Part shown: positions 53,927-64,000 of the stretch, in pieces
Numbering within the stretch: the stretch's first letter is position 1
Layout of the letters: every line of letters starts with the position of its first letter
Notes under the pieces: model-generated
Told to the model about the DNA's origin: nothing
Database searches by the model: none
The model's input: only the letters and a program-made list of their open reading frames with translations
Assembly (NCBI GenBank): GCA_046351595.1
Contig: JAXLYE010000002.1
Location: 248,001-312,000, forward strand
Direction of reading: 5' to 3'
Length of the DNA stretch: 64,000 nucleotides
Source: JAXLYE01 sp046351595
GTDB lineage: Bacteria > Myxococcota_A > Polyangia > Palsa-1104 > JAEUJZ01
Made by a program: the position numbers and the translations under genes

Positions 53927-55237
53927 GTGGTCTCAAAGCGCCCGCCGCTCCTCGGCTACAACCACAACGTCCGTCACGCGGGACGTCTGTTCCACGTTCA
54001 GACAGAAGACTCGGGACCGTCGCGGCCGGTCATCACCACGCACATCTTCTACGAGGGCACCATCCTCGCGACGGCGCGCACGCAGTACCAGGCCGATGAG
54101 CCGGACGCGGTCGTGCAGCGCAAGATGCAGGACCAGCACAAGTCGATGCTCAAGCGCGTGCGCGACGGAGCATTCGACTATGCCCAGGACGAGCAGGGCC
54201 GACCGCAGGCCAGCGCCGAGGGCTCGGCGCGGGCCGACGCGAGCGCGCCGCGCGATCTGTCGATGGACCCGCCGACGAGCCGCATGGGCGCGGTGGCGGC
54301 GGTCAAGCCGGCGGTGCCGGCCTCGACGATCTCGGCCAAGGCGGCCAGCAGCGTGCCGTCGCCGATCAGCGAAGAGCGCACCGCCGAGATCGTTCGCCCT
54401 TCGGAAAACGCGAAGCCGGTGGCGCCCGCGACCGGCCTGGTCCCGCCGCCGCCTCCTCCTCCTCCGTCCGCCGCGCCGGTGCCCGGCAGCCTCGCCGACC
54501 GCCTGCGCCGCGGCGGACCGGCGAGCAAGCCAGTGGTGCCCGCGGCCGGACCGCGGCCCGCGGCGCCCGAGGCGGTGAAGGTGATCGCCGCGCCGGTCGT
54601 CGAGTTCGTCGCCGACGCCGATGACGACGAGCCGGCGGTCACGATCGAGGCGGCGGAGCCGTCGCCGGCCGAGGACGTGCTGCTCAGCTCCGAGACGCCG
54701 CTGCCCGCGGCCCGCCCGCTCGGGCGCGAGTCGTTCAACACCGAGTTCGACGAGACGATGCGGATGCGGGCGTCGCAGATGCCCCAGATCGTGCAACAGC
54801 AGGCCGTGCAGCAGCAGGCCGCGCAGCAGCAGGCCGCGCAGCAGCAGGCCGCGCAGCAGCAGGCCGCGCAGCAGCAGCAGGCCGCGCAGCAGCAGCAGAC
54901 CGCGCCGCCGGTCTCGACGGTGGCGTCGACCGCGCCGCCGGTCCAGGCGCCCGCACCGGGCCGGGTCCCGCCGAGCGCGGCGCGACCGCAGACGACGCGG
55001 GCGATCCCCTCGGCGCTGCCGCGGCCGCGGCCGACCGCAGAGGGTGTCGTCGTCGGGCGCTACCCGGTGGTCCCGTCGCGCCGCGCGCCGCTCGAGCCGT
55101 TCCGGGTCACCGCGACGCTGGCGCGGCCCACGGTGCCGGCGCCGCTGGCCCTGTCGGTGCCCGCGCTGCCGGCGAGCGAAGAGGGTGCGCTGGACGCCGG
55201 CGTGCTCTCCTACCTCGCTCGCGACGTGCGCCGCTGA
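53927..55237 (+). CDS. Hypothetical protein with conserved N-terminal domain and Gln/Pro-rich body
   Basis: A 436-residue protein from a GTG at 53927. The first 80 residues (LLGYNHNVRHAGRLFHVQTEDSG, then VVQRKMQDQHKSMLKRVRDG) look well folded and resemble an uncharacterised domain common in Myxococcota. The rest is low-complexity: Ala/Pro segments, an acidic patch and a QQQAA repeat (about residues 288-325). It ends with a short ordered-looking segment. It may be a cytoplasmic adaptor or scaffold; no function can be assigned. Confidence 0.65.
   Translation: MVSKRPPLLGYNHNVRHAGRLFHVQTEDSGPSRPVITTHIFYEGTILATARTQYQADEPDAVVQRKMQDQHKSMLKRVRDGAFDYAQDEQGRPQASAEGSARADASAPRDLSMDPPTSRMGAVAAVKPAVPASTISAKAASSVPSPISEERTAEIVRPSENAKPVAPATGLVPPPPPPPPSAAPVPGSLADRLRRGGPASKPVVPAAGPRPAAPEAVKVIAAPVVEFVADADDDEPAVTIEAAEPSPAEDVLLSSETPLPAARPLGRESFNTEFDETMRMRASQMPQIVQQQAVQQQAAQQQAAQQQAAQQQAAQQQQAAQQQQTAPPVSTVASTAPPVQAPAPGRVPPSAARPQTTRAIPSALPRPRPTAEGVVVGRYPVVPSRRAPLEPFRVTATLARPTVPAPLALSVPALPASEEGALDAGVLSYLARDVRR
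54796..54900 (+). repeat. CAG-rich tandem repeat encoding QQQAA units
   Basis: About seven 15-18-bp units built from CAGCAGCAGGCCGCG encode (Q)3-AA within the preceding gene. Units differ by single CAG codons, the usual mark of slippage. Confidence 0.85.
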
Positions 55238-55260
55238 GCGGCGCGGCTAGAGTCGGTGGT

Positions 55261-55533
55261 ATGAGCAAGGTCGAGATCTACACCACGCGCTTCTGTCCCT
55301 ACTGCATCATGGCCAAGCAGCTGCTGGGCCAAAAAGGCGTCGCCTACCAGGAGACCGACGTCAGCGGCGACGACGCAGCACGCCGCATGCTGCGCGAGCG
55401 CACCGGCCGGCGGACCGTGCCGCAGATCTTCATCAACGGCAAGTCCGTCGGGGGCTACGACGACATCGCCGAGCTCGACCGGCAAGGCAAGCTCGATCCG
55501 ATGCTCGCGGCCCCGGCCCCCGCCTCGCGCTAG
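55261..55533 (+). CDS. grxC: Glutaredoxin (GrxC type)
   Basis: A 90-residue protein. The dithiol active site CPYC sits at residues 12-15 (VEIYTTRFCPYCIMAKQLL). RRTVPQIFINGKSVGGYDDIAELDRQGKLD supplies the cis-Pro and glutathione-binding loop. It reduces disulfides using glutathione. It lies 23 bp after the preceding gene. Confidence 0.95.
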   Translation: MSKVEIYTTRFCPYCIMAKQLLGQKGVAYQETDVSGDDAARRMLRERTGRRTVPQIFINGKSVGGYDDIAELDRQGKLDPMLAAPAPASR

Positions 55534-55603
55534 CGGCCCCGCCCGTGCGTGGATCTGCGCGCCGGCTTGGCCGAACGCGCTCGCTGTGTTACAGGGAGGG
55601 CGC

Positions 55604-56134
55604 ATGAACACGGCCGCACTGCTCGCTCGCCTGCAAGGCCTGCTCGCCGCCGGGACGCGCGTGGCCGCGACCGCCACCTCGCTGCTCGAGCGGCTGCCCG
55701 GCTTCCGCTTCGACGAAACCATGGCCGGCGCGCTCACGCTCGGGGGCGAGAGCGAGCCGCGGCGCATGGTGTTCTGTGTGCATGCCGAGGCGGCGCGCGG
55801 CGTCGAGTACCTGCGCGACGGCCGCACCGAGCTCACCGGCGTCATCAGCATCGAGCGCCTGACCGAGGCGGCGCCGCTCACCGGCGCGCTGTGGATCCTG
55901 CCGCTGCAGCGGGTCATCCGCTACGAGCTCCGCTTCGCGGACGCCGAGGGACGGCCGCTGCGCTTCGTGGGTCAGAAGGACGTGCGGCTGCTCGAGCTGC
56001 GGCGCACGATGACCGTCCTGCCGGGCCGCCTCCTCGACGAGGACGACCACGAGCTCGGGCGCGGCGAGGTGCGCTTCAGCCTGGCCGACCTCCCCTCCTT
56101 CTTGAACAGCTTCCACGCGGTCCCGGCCCGCTGA
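55604..56134 (+). CDS. Hypothetical protein, possible accessory domain of oxidoreductases
   Basis: A 176-residue protein from the ATG at 55604, after GGGAGGG. After an alpha-helical start the body is beta-rich: FDETMAGALTLGGESEPRRMVFCV, LTGVISIERLTEAAPLTGALWILPL, RYELRFADAEGRPLRFVGQKDVRLLELRRTMTVLPG. I recall similar sequence as an N-terminal extension of GMC oxidoreductases in myxobacteria, but I cannot verify this. No signal peptide is obvious. Confidence 0.5.
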   Translation: MNTAALLARLQGLLAAGTRVAATATSLLERLPGFRFDETMAGALTLGGESEPRRMVFCVHAEAARGVEYLRDGRTELTGVISIERLTEAAPLTGALWILPLQRVIRYELRFADAEGRPLRFVGQKDVRLLELRRTMTVLPGRLLDEDDHELGRGEVRFSLADLPSFLNSFHAVPAR

Positions 56135-56149
56135 GCCGCACCTTCCCTC

Positions 56150-56506
56150 ATGTCGACGCAACCTTCGAAGAAGCTAGAGACGTTCCCCAACCCGCGCCCG
56201 GGCCGTGACTACGAGATCCGGTTCGACTGCCCGGAGTTTACGTGCCTGTGCCCGCTGACCGGCCAGCCCGACTTCGCGGCCATCCGCATCAGCTACGTGC
56301 CGCACGAGCTGTGCATCGAGCTCAAGTCGCTGAAGCTCTACCTGTGGTCGTTCCGCGACGAGGGCGCCTTCCACGAGAAGGTCACCAACCAGATCGCCGA
56401 CGACATCATCGCGGCCATCGGCCCGCGGCGCCTGCGCGTCGAGGGTGACTTCGCGGTGCGCGGCGGCATCGGCACCGTCATCGTCGTCGAGCACACACGG
56501 CCCTAG
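56150..56506 (+). CDS. queF: NADPH-dependent 7-cyano-7-deazaguanine reductase
   Basis: A 118-residue protein, the short unimodular QueF type. Active-site text FTCLCPLTGQPDFA includes the covalent Cys, and ELKSLKLYLWSFRDEGAFHEKVTNQI contains the family motif with the substrate-binding Glu. It reduces preQ0 to preQ1 on the route to queuosine in tRNA. folE, the first enzyme of the same route, is two genes downstream. Confidence 0.95.
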   Translation: MSTQPSKKLETFPNPRPGRDYEIRFDCPEFTCLCPLTGQPDFAAIRISYVPHELCIELKSLKLYLWSFRDEGAFHEKVTNQIADDIIAAIGPRRLRVEGDFAVRGGIGTVIVVEHTRP

Positions 56507-56512
56507 GAGCGC

Positions 56513-57814
56513 ATGCCGCGTCGCCGCACAACCACCGCGACCGACGCCGAGCCGAGCGACCTCCCTACCCGACCAAAGCTGAGTTCGACGCAGCCGAGCG
56601 AGCCGCCGGCGCCCGCGGCAGATCCCGAGCCTGGGCTCGACATCGGGCGCATCCGCGCCGCGCTGCTCGCCTGGTTCCGCCGCGGCCACCGCGACCTGCC
56701 GTGGCGCCGCACCCGCGATCCGTACGCGATCTGGATCTCGGAGATCATGCTGCAGCAGACGCGGGTCGACACGGTGAAGGCCTACTTCCGCCGCTTCATG
56801 GCCGAGCTGCCGACGGTCGAGGCGCTGGCCGCGGCGCCCGAGGATCAGGTGCTGACGCTGTGGAGCGGCCTCGGGTACTACTCGCGCGCGCGCAACCTGC
56901 ACGCCGCCGCCGGCGAGATCGTCACCCGCTACGGCGGCCGCTTCCCGCGCGAGCCCGAGGCCGTGCGCAGGCTGCCCGGCATCGGGCCGTACACCGCGGG
57001 CGCGATCCTCTCGATCGCCTTCGCCCAGCAGGCGCCGATCCTCGACGGCAACGTCATCCGCGTGCTGGCGCGGCTGCGGGCCCTCGGCGAGCGGCCGGAC
57101 AGCGCCGCCGGCAAGCGGCTGTACTGGTCGCTGGCCGAGGCGCTGGTGCCGCCGGCGCACGCCTCATCGGGCCGCGGCGACGGCGGGCCGGTCGAGGCCC
57201 CGAGCGGCCAGCCGAACGATCCGCCGAATGATCCGGGCGACTTCAACCAGGCGCTGATGGAGCTCGGCGCGACGGTGTGCCTGCCGCAGCGGCCGGTGTG
57301 CCTGGTCTGCCCGCTGGCCGAGCTGTGCCAGGCCCGGCTGACCGGCGATCCCGAGGCCTACCCGCCGAAGAAGGAGGCCAAGGCGGTGCCGGTGGTCGAG
57401 GTGGCGGCGCTGGTCGTGCGTGCGGGCGGTCGGGTGCTGCTGTGCCGGCGGCCGTCGCTCGGGCTGTGGGGCGGGCTGTGGGAGCCGCCGACGCTGGAGC
57501 GCCCGCCCGAGGAGCCGATCGACGAGACGCTGCGGCGGCTGGTGTCCGAGCGGCTGGCGGCGGAGCTGCCGACCGGGCGGGCGGTGCCGCTGGCCCCGTT
57601 CGTCCACGTGCTGAGCCACCGCGAGCTGCGCTTCCAGCCCTTCCTGCTTGAGGTCGGGCCCGATGCCGCGCCGTCGCCGTCGCCGATTTGTGACGAGGTG
57701 CTCGAGCGCCGGGTCGGCGGCTACCAGGCGCGGCGCTGGATCACGGCCGGCGAGCCGCTGGCGCTGGGCCTGGCCGCCTGGGTGACCGCGCTGCTGCGGC
57801 GTATCTCCGCTTGA
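56513..57814 (+). CDS. mutY: A/G-specific adenine glycosylase MutY
   Basis: A 433-residue protein from the ATG at 56513, preceded by AGGAG. A 45-residue Pro/Ala leader precedes the catalytic domain: WISEIMLQQTRVDTV (catalytic Glu) and LPGIGPYTAGAILSIAF (helix-hairpin-helix). The [4Fe-4S] ligands are C-x6-C-x2-C-x5-C (CLPQRPVCLVCPLAELC). The C-terminal Nudix-like domain recognises 8-oxoG. It excises A mispaired with 8-oxoG and starts 6 bp after queF. Confidence 0.95.
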   Translation: MPRRRTTTATDAEPSDLPTRPKLSSTQPSEPPAPAADPEPGLDIGRIRAALLAWFRRGHRDLPWRRTRDPYAIWISEIMLQQTRVDTVKAYFRRFMAELPTVEALAAAPEDQVLTLWSGLGYYSRARNLHAAAGEIVTRYGGRFPREPEAVRRLPGIGPYTAGAILSIAFAQQAPILDGNVIRVLARLRALGERPDSAAGKRLYWSLAEALVPPAHASSGRGDGGPVEAPSGQPNDPPNDPGDFNQALMELGATVCLPQRPVCLVCPLAELCQARLTGDPEAYPPKKEAKAVPVVEVAALVVRAGGRVLLCRRPSLGLWGGLWEPPTLERPPEEPIDETLRRLVSERLAAELPTGRAVPLAPFVHVLSHRELRFQPFLLEVGPDAAPSPSPICDEVLERRVGGYQARRWITAGEPLALGLAAWVTALLRRISA

Positions 57815-57896
57815 GCGCCGGCGGCATCACATTAAGACTGCAGCGATCGCAGCGATGAAGGCTCCGGCCCGGGCCGTCCGCGACGTTGAGGAGACC

Positions 57897-58502
57897 ATGA
57901 ACCAGGACCGCATCAACGAGCTCTTGCACAGCGCCTACACGCAGATCCTCGAGGCCTATTCGCTGATGGGCTATCCGACGGCGACCGACGACAACTTCCG
58001 CGAGACCGCGGCGCGCGCGGCCAAGGCGGCGCTAGAGATGGTCCACCCGACCGCTGAGATCGAGGCCGAGATCAACGACCTGGTGAGCAAGACCTTCCCG
58101 GCGCGCTACGACCATATGGTCATCAGCAAGCACAACATCTGCTTCGGGCTGTGCCCGCACCACCTCCTGCCGGTGATCTACCGCGTCTCGCTCGCCTACA
58201 TCCCGCGCGAGCGGGTCGTCGGCATCAGCAAGCTGTCGCGGCTCATCCGGCTGATGGCGCGGCGGCCGGTGCTGCAGGAGGACCTGACGCACGAGCTGGC
58301 CGAGCTCTTGTTCTCGCGCCTCGACTCGCGCGGCTCGGCCGTCTACGCCGAGGGGCTGCACCTGTGCATGGCGGCGCGCGGCGTCGAGGCGCACGAGGCG
58401 CGCCTGGTGACCAGCGCGGTGCGCGGCGTCTTCGGCGACCAGCAGAGCACGCGGCAGGAGTTCCTCGACCTGGTGACCGCGACGCCGATGCAGCTTCTGT
58501 GA
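57897..58502 (+). CDS. folE: GTP cyclohydrolase I
   Basis: A 201-residue protein from the ATG at 57897, after TTGAGGAGA. Zinc-site and active-site elements are present: MVISKHNICFGLCPHHLLPVIYRVSLAYIP, VVGISKLSRLIRLMARRPVLQEDLTHELAELL and AVYAEGLHLCMAARGVE. It converts GTP to dihydroneopterin triphosphate, feeding folate and queuosine. The QERLT-type motif is QEDLTH. Proximity to queF suggests the queuosine role. Confidence 0.93.
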   Translation: MNQDRINELLHSAYTQILEAYSLMGYPTATDDNFRETAARAAKAALEMVHPTAEIEAEINDLVSKTFPARYDHMVISKHNICFGLCPHHLLPVIYRVSLAYIPRERVVGISKLSRLIRLMARRPVLQEDLTHELAELLFSRLDSRGSAVYAEGLHLCMAARGVEAHEARLVTSAVRGVFGDQQSTRQEFLDLVTATPMQLL

Positions 58503-58708
58503 CGCGGATCGTGACGCGGCGCCGTGGCGGCGTTGATGCAGGTCGCTGACGCGCCGCGACAGCCAGGCGGGGTCGCCGACTGGCCCGATCACTTTCCCCC
58601 GGGCGCCCAAACCTTCGACAATCTCCGACGGTGAGCGCTGGCGATCTGCGATCAAAAAATGACCGCGCCATGACAGAACCGTGACATCCGGTGTGCAGCA
58701 TGGTGGTC

Positions 58709-59698
58709 ATGAGCAAGCCCGATCCGGTCCTGTCTGCCGATGCGACGAGCGCGCCGCCCGGCCCGTCGCCCACCGACGCTGATCCGAACCGCGCCGATCA
58801 CCTGAAGAGCCTGCCGTTCTCTGCGCTGCACGTGGCGGCGCTGGTGACGCCGTTTTTCGTCGGCATCACCTGGGGCGACGTGGCGCTGTGCATCTTCATG
58901 TACTACCTGCGGATGTTCGGCATCACCGCCGGCTACCACCGCTACTTCTCGCACCGCGCCTACAAGACCGGGCGAATCTTCCAGTTCATCCTGGCCTTCA
59001 TCGGCACGACCGCGATGCAGAAGGGCGTGCTGTGGTGGGCCGCGCACCACCGCAAGCACCACAAGTACAGCGACCAGCCCGAGGACATCCACTCGCCGGT
59101 GCAGAACACCCTGTTCTGGGCGCACGTCGGCTGGATCCTGTCCCGTCGCTACGACGCGACGGACTGGGCGCGCATCCAGGACTTCGCCAAGTACCCGGAG
59201 CTGCGCTGGCTGAACAAGTACTACGTGCTGCCGCCGATGTTCGGCGGCTTCCTGTTGTACCTGTACAACGGCTGGGCGGGCTTCGTGTGGGGCGGCCTGG
59301 TGAGCAGCGTCCTTCTGTGGCACGGCACCTTCACCATCAACTCGCTGAGCCACATCTGGGGCAGCCGTCGTTACAAGACCACCGACGACAGCCGCAACAA
59401 CCCCGTGCTCGCGATGATCACGATGGGCGAGGGCTGGCACAACAACCACCACTACTATCAGAGCACCGCCAACCAGGGCTTCTTCTGGTGGGAGGTCGAC
59501 CTCAGCTACTACATCCTGCGGCTGCTCTCGGTGTTCGGCATCGTCTGGGATCTGCGCACGCCGCCCAAGCACATCCTCGAGAACGTGGACAAGAGCCGGG
59601 GCGGTCGCGGCCAGGGCGCAGCGCCCGCGCCGTCGGGAGGCGCCGAGTCCGGCGAGCCCCTCGACGTCGCGCTGCCGCCGATCAACGCCGCCAACTGA
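58709..59698 (+). CDS. Fatty acid desaturase (acyl-CoA delta-9 type)
   Basis: About 330 residues; ATG codons at 58700 and 58709 and a GTG at 58691 are all possible. The three His boxes are complete: HRYFSH, HRKHH and GEGWHNNHH. Four membrane helices match the stearoyl-CoA desaturase family. It inserts a double bond into acyl chains in the membrane and would suit fluidity control. The C-terminal 45 residues are Gly/Ser/Pro-rich. Confidence 0.93.
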   Translation: MSKPDPVLSADATSAPPGPSPTDADPNRADHLKSLPFSALHVAALVTPFFVGITWGDVALCIFMYYLRMFGITAGYHRYFSHRAYKTGRIFQFILAFIGTTAMQKGVLWWAAHHRKHHKYSDQPEDIHSPVQNTLFWAHVGWILSRRYDATDWARIQDFAKYPELRWLNKYYVLPPMFGGFLLYLYNGWAGFVWGGLVSSVLLWHGTFTINSLSHIWGSRRYKTTDDSRNNPVLAMITMGEGWHNNHHYYQSTANQGFFWWEVDLSYYILRLLSVFGIVWDLRTPPKHILENVDKSRGGRGQGAAPAPSGGAESGEPLDVALPPINAAN

Positions 59699-59871
59699 GC
59701 CGGCGCTCCGACCGATCGGGCGCAGCCGCCCGCCTCTCCTCGCTTCCCGTTTCCTTTTCAGATCTTCGCGGACCTGCGGCCCGGCGCGCGCGGTCGCGGC
59801 GTAACCTCTTCGTTGCAAAGCGTCACCGCGCTGTGCCGTTGCTAAGCACGGACCCGGCATTTGCAAAGCCC

Positions 59872-59899
59872 TTGCCATGGCCCGCCACGTGCTTATGGT
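59872..59899 (+). promoter_or_regulatory. Candidate promoter for clpB
   Basis: TTGCCA (59872-59877) and TATGGT (59894-59899) are separated by 16 bp, about 55 bp before the clpB start. It is a partial match to sigma-70; no clear heat-shock sigma consensus was found. The 59699-59954 gap otherwise shows nothing. Confidence 0.4.
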
Positions 59900-59954
59900 G
59901 CGCCTAGGAATCACGGCCGCGGTCTGAAGCTGCTGCCGTCGGGAGGATCACGAG

Positions 59955-62618
<2,664 letters not shown>

Positions 62619-62684
62619 TCGCCGACTGGCTCCGTCGTGAGGACCGCGTGACCCAAAGAGGAGGGCTCCGTTAGGAGATAGCCC

Positions 62685-63668
62685 ATGCCGCAGCCGGATC
62701 ACTACAAGACGCTCGGCGTCGCCGAGACCGCGAACGCCGACGAGATCAAGAAGGCGTACAGGAAGCTCGCCAAGAAGTACCACCCGGACGCCACCGGCGG
62801 GGACAAGGCCAAGGAGTCCAAGTTCAAGGACATCAGCCAGGCGTACGAGGTGCTCTCCGACGAGAAGAAGCGCCAGGAGTACGACGAGGTCCGCAAGAAC
62901 CCGTTCGCCGGCTTCGAGGGCGGCGGCGGCAACCCGTTCGCGGGCGGCGGCTTCCCCGGCTTCGGCGGCCGCGGTCGCACGCGGACCACGGGACCGGGCG
63001 GGCCCGGCGGACCCGGTGGGCCCGGCGGCATGAACATCGACCTGGAGGACCTGTTCCGCTCCGGCGGCGCCGGCGGCTTCGCCGACATGTTCTCGGGCGG
63101 CGGCGGCGTCGGTGGCGGGCGGCGGCAGGCGGCGCGCGGCGCCGACATCAAGACCTCGCTCGAGCTGACCTTCAGCGAGGCGGCGCTGGGCGGCGAGAAG
63201 ACCGTGATCCTCGGCAAGGGGACTTCGGACGAGCGCCGCCTGACCATGCGCATCCCCGCCGGGGTCGAGGACGGCGAAACCATCCGCCTGCCCGGCCAGG
63301 GCCGCCCCGGCGCCGCGCGCGCCGGCGACCTGCTCATCGACGTCACGGTGCAGCCGCAGTCGCAGATGCGCCGCAAGGGCGCCGACGTCGAGGTCGACGT
63401 GCCCGTCCAGATCGACGAGGCGGTGCTCGGCGGCAGCATCGAGATCCCGACGCTGGAGGGGACCCTGGCCAAGGTCAACCTGCCGGCGGGAACCTCTTCG
63501 GGGCAGAAGATTCGCCTGCGCGGCAAGGGCGCTGGGGATCGCAAGGGGGGCAGGGGGGATCTCTATGGAGTGGTTCAGATCACCGTCCCCAAGAATATTT
63601 CTGCCGAGGCGCGGGGGTTGATGGAGAGGTTTGCTCAGCTGACTCGCAGTAAGAGCGCTTCTGAATAA
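62685..63668 (+). CDS. cbpA: CbpA/DnaJ-type co-chaperone (no zinc finger)
   Basis: A 327-residue protein, after TTAGGAG. The J domain covers residues 1-70, with HPD in KKYHPDATGG. A Gly/Phe-rich stretch (about 73-145) follows, then two beta-rich C-terminal domains (RGADIKTSLELTFSEAALGGEKTV and VEVDVPVQIDEAVLGGSIEIPTLEG). The CxxCxGxG zinc repeats of true DnaJ are absent, hence the class B call. It would stimulate DnaK ATPase and work with ClpB. Confidence 0.92.
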   Translation: MPQPDHYKTLGVAETANADEIKKAYRKLAKKYHPDATGGDKAKESKFKDISQAYEVLSDEKKRQEYDEVRKNPFAGFEGGGGNPFAGGGFPGFGGRGRTRTTGPGGPGGPGGPGGMNIDLEDLFRSGGAGGFADMFSGGGGVGGGRRQAARGADIKTSLELTFSEAALGGEKTVILGKGTSDERRLTMRIPAGVEDGETIRLPGQGRPGAARAGDLLIDVTVQPQSQMRRKGADVEVDVPVQIDEAVLGGSIEIPTLEGTLAKVNLPAGTSSGQKIRLRGKGAGDRKGGRGDLYGVVQITVPKNISAEARGLMERFAQLTRSKSASE

Positions 63669-63685
63669 GCGGATCAGCGGGCGCT

Positions 63686-63707
63686 GTGCTCGATTCCTTT
63701 CGAGCAC
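63686..63707. terminator. Bidirectional terminator-like hairpin
   Basis: GTGCTCGA-TTCCTT-TCGAGCAC is a perfect 8-bp stem between convergent genes, extended by partial GCGC pairing on both sides. Confidence 0.55.
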
Positions 63708-63729
63708 CGCGCTCGCTTCGGCGCAAGAG

Positions 63730-64000
63730 TCAGCCGATCCGAGGCTCTCGCGGGGGAATGAGGATGATGACGTCTCGTTCGTCTAGGTCGGCGCAGCCGC
63801 CTGCTTGCACCTTGATGGTGGCGCGGAAGACCTGCGGCCGGTCGAGCGGCGCCACGAAGTCGTTGCCGGCGCTGACCTGGAACTGCAGCTTGCTGCCGGG
63901 ATAGACCTTGGTGAACGAGGGGCCGGTGATCGTCGGTGCCGGCAGCATGACCGTGCCGGCGGCCGGCGGCGGCGTCGAGCCGAAGGGCGTCACCGACTTC
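63730..64000 (-). CDS. C-terminal part of an unidentified protein
   Basis: Only the last 90 residues lie in the window, and the frame is open at 64000. The visible text is PAPTITGPSFTKVYPGSKLQFQVS, FRATIKVQAGGCADLDERDVIILIPP. It is beta-rich, has one Cys and looks like an extracellular or envelope domain; no family is assigned. Confidence 0.55.
   Translation of the reverse strand, partial: KSVTPFGSTPPPAAGTVMLPAPTITGPSFTKVYPGSKLQFQVSAGNDFVAPLDRPQVFRATIKVQAGGCADLDERDVIILIPPREPRIG

Overview
The window is very GC-rich (roughly 70 percent), with dense bacterial coding on both strands. The style is that of Myxococcota or related former deltaproteobacteria. It has a PEGA-tailed Ser/Thr kinase next to a TPR protein, an AgmX/PglI-type TonB-like protein, many Pro/Ala-rich lipoproteins, RNA polymerase sigma and anti-sigma pairs, and large numbers of long antisense reading frames. 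The placement is an inference from gene content; no rRNA is present to confirm it.

The centre is the chromosomal origin. dnaA (41756-43408), a 687-bp non-coding stretch carrying DnaA boxes and an AT-rich tract, dnaN, recF and gyrB follow one another on the + strand to 49310. DnaA boxes also sit in the dnaA leader as a perfect 20-bp palindrome.

Left of the origin (1-41 kb), in order: the end of a polyferredoxin membrane protein; a gluconate-2-dehydrogenase-subunit-3-like protein; a kinase/TPR/CHRD-lipoprotein operon; an FKBP isomerase; a putative membrane redox operon (b561-like protein, YceI, double-Rieske lipoprotein); an acyltransferase/ketosynthase/degenerate-ketosynthase trio; a lower-GC island with a three-repeat secreted protein; a PAP2-like protein; an ABC-2 exporter operon preceded by two GTGAA-N7-TTCAC palindromes; an APC permease; sixA; recX; an alpha/beta-hydrolase-fold protein lacking its serine; speA; an fmdB-like gene; a full-length Lhr helicase; a sigma/anti-sigma/TPR/lipoprotein operon; an AgmX/PglI protein; tRNA-Gln and prs; a FAH-family enzyme; inositol monophosphatase; an Mpl ligase fused to a GNAT domain; a leuB-like gene; and two small envelope genes.

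Right of gyrB (49.3-64 kb): a MutT-like Nudix protein, an SPFH-SHOCT protein, a PlsC acyltransferase, two low-complexity proteins, glutaredoxin, a small unrecognised protein, queF, mutY, folE, a fatty acid desaturase, clpB with a CbpA-type co-chaperone, and a truncated gene at the edge.

The points most worth a second look are: (1) a dispersed family of palindromic intergenic repeats placed after prs, upstream of dnaA and after gyrB; (2) the Mpl-GNAT fusion; (3) the secreted three-repeat protein in a compositionally distinct patch; (4) the paired operators before the ABC exporter; (5) the b561-YceI-double-Rieske operon; and (6) enzymes that have lost catalytic residues (the alpha/beta-hydrolase, the ketosynthase-like protein, and the LpxL-like acyltransferase motif). 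I did not find a CRISPR array, an insertion sequence, a phage or a classical defence island.
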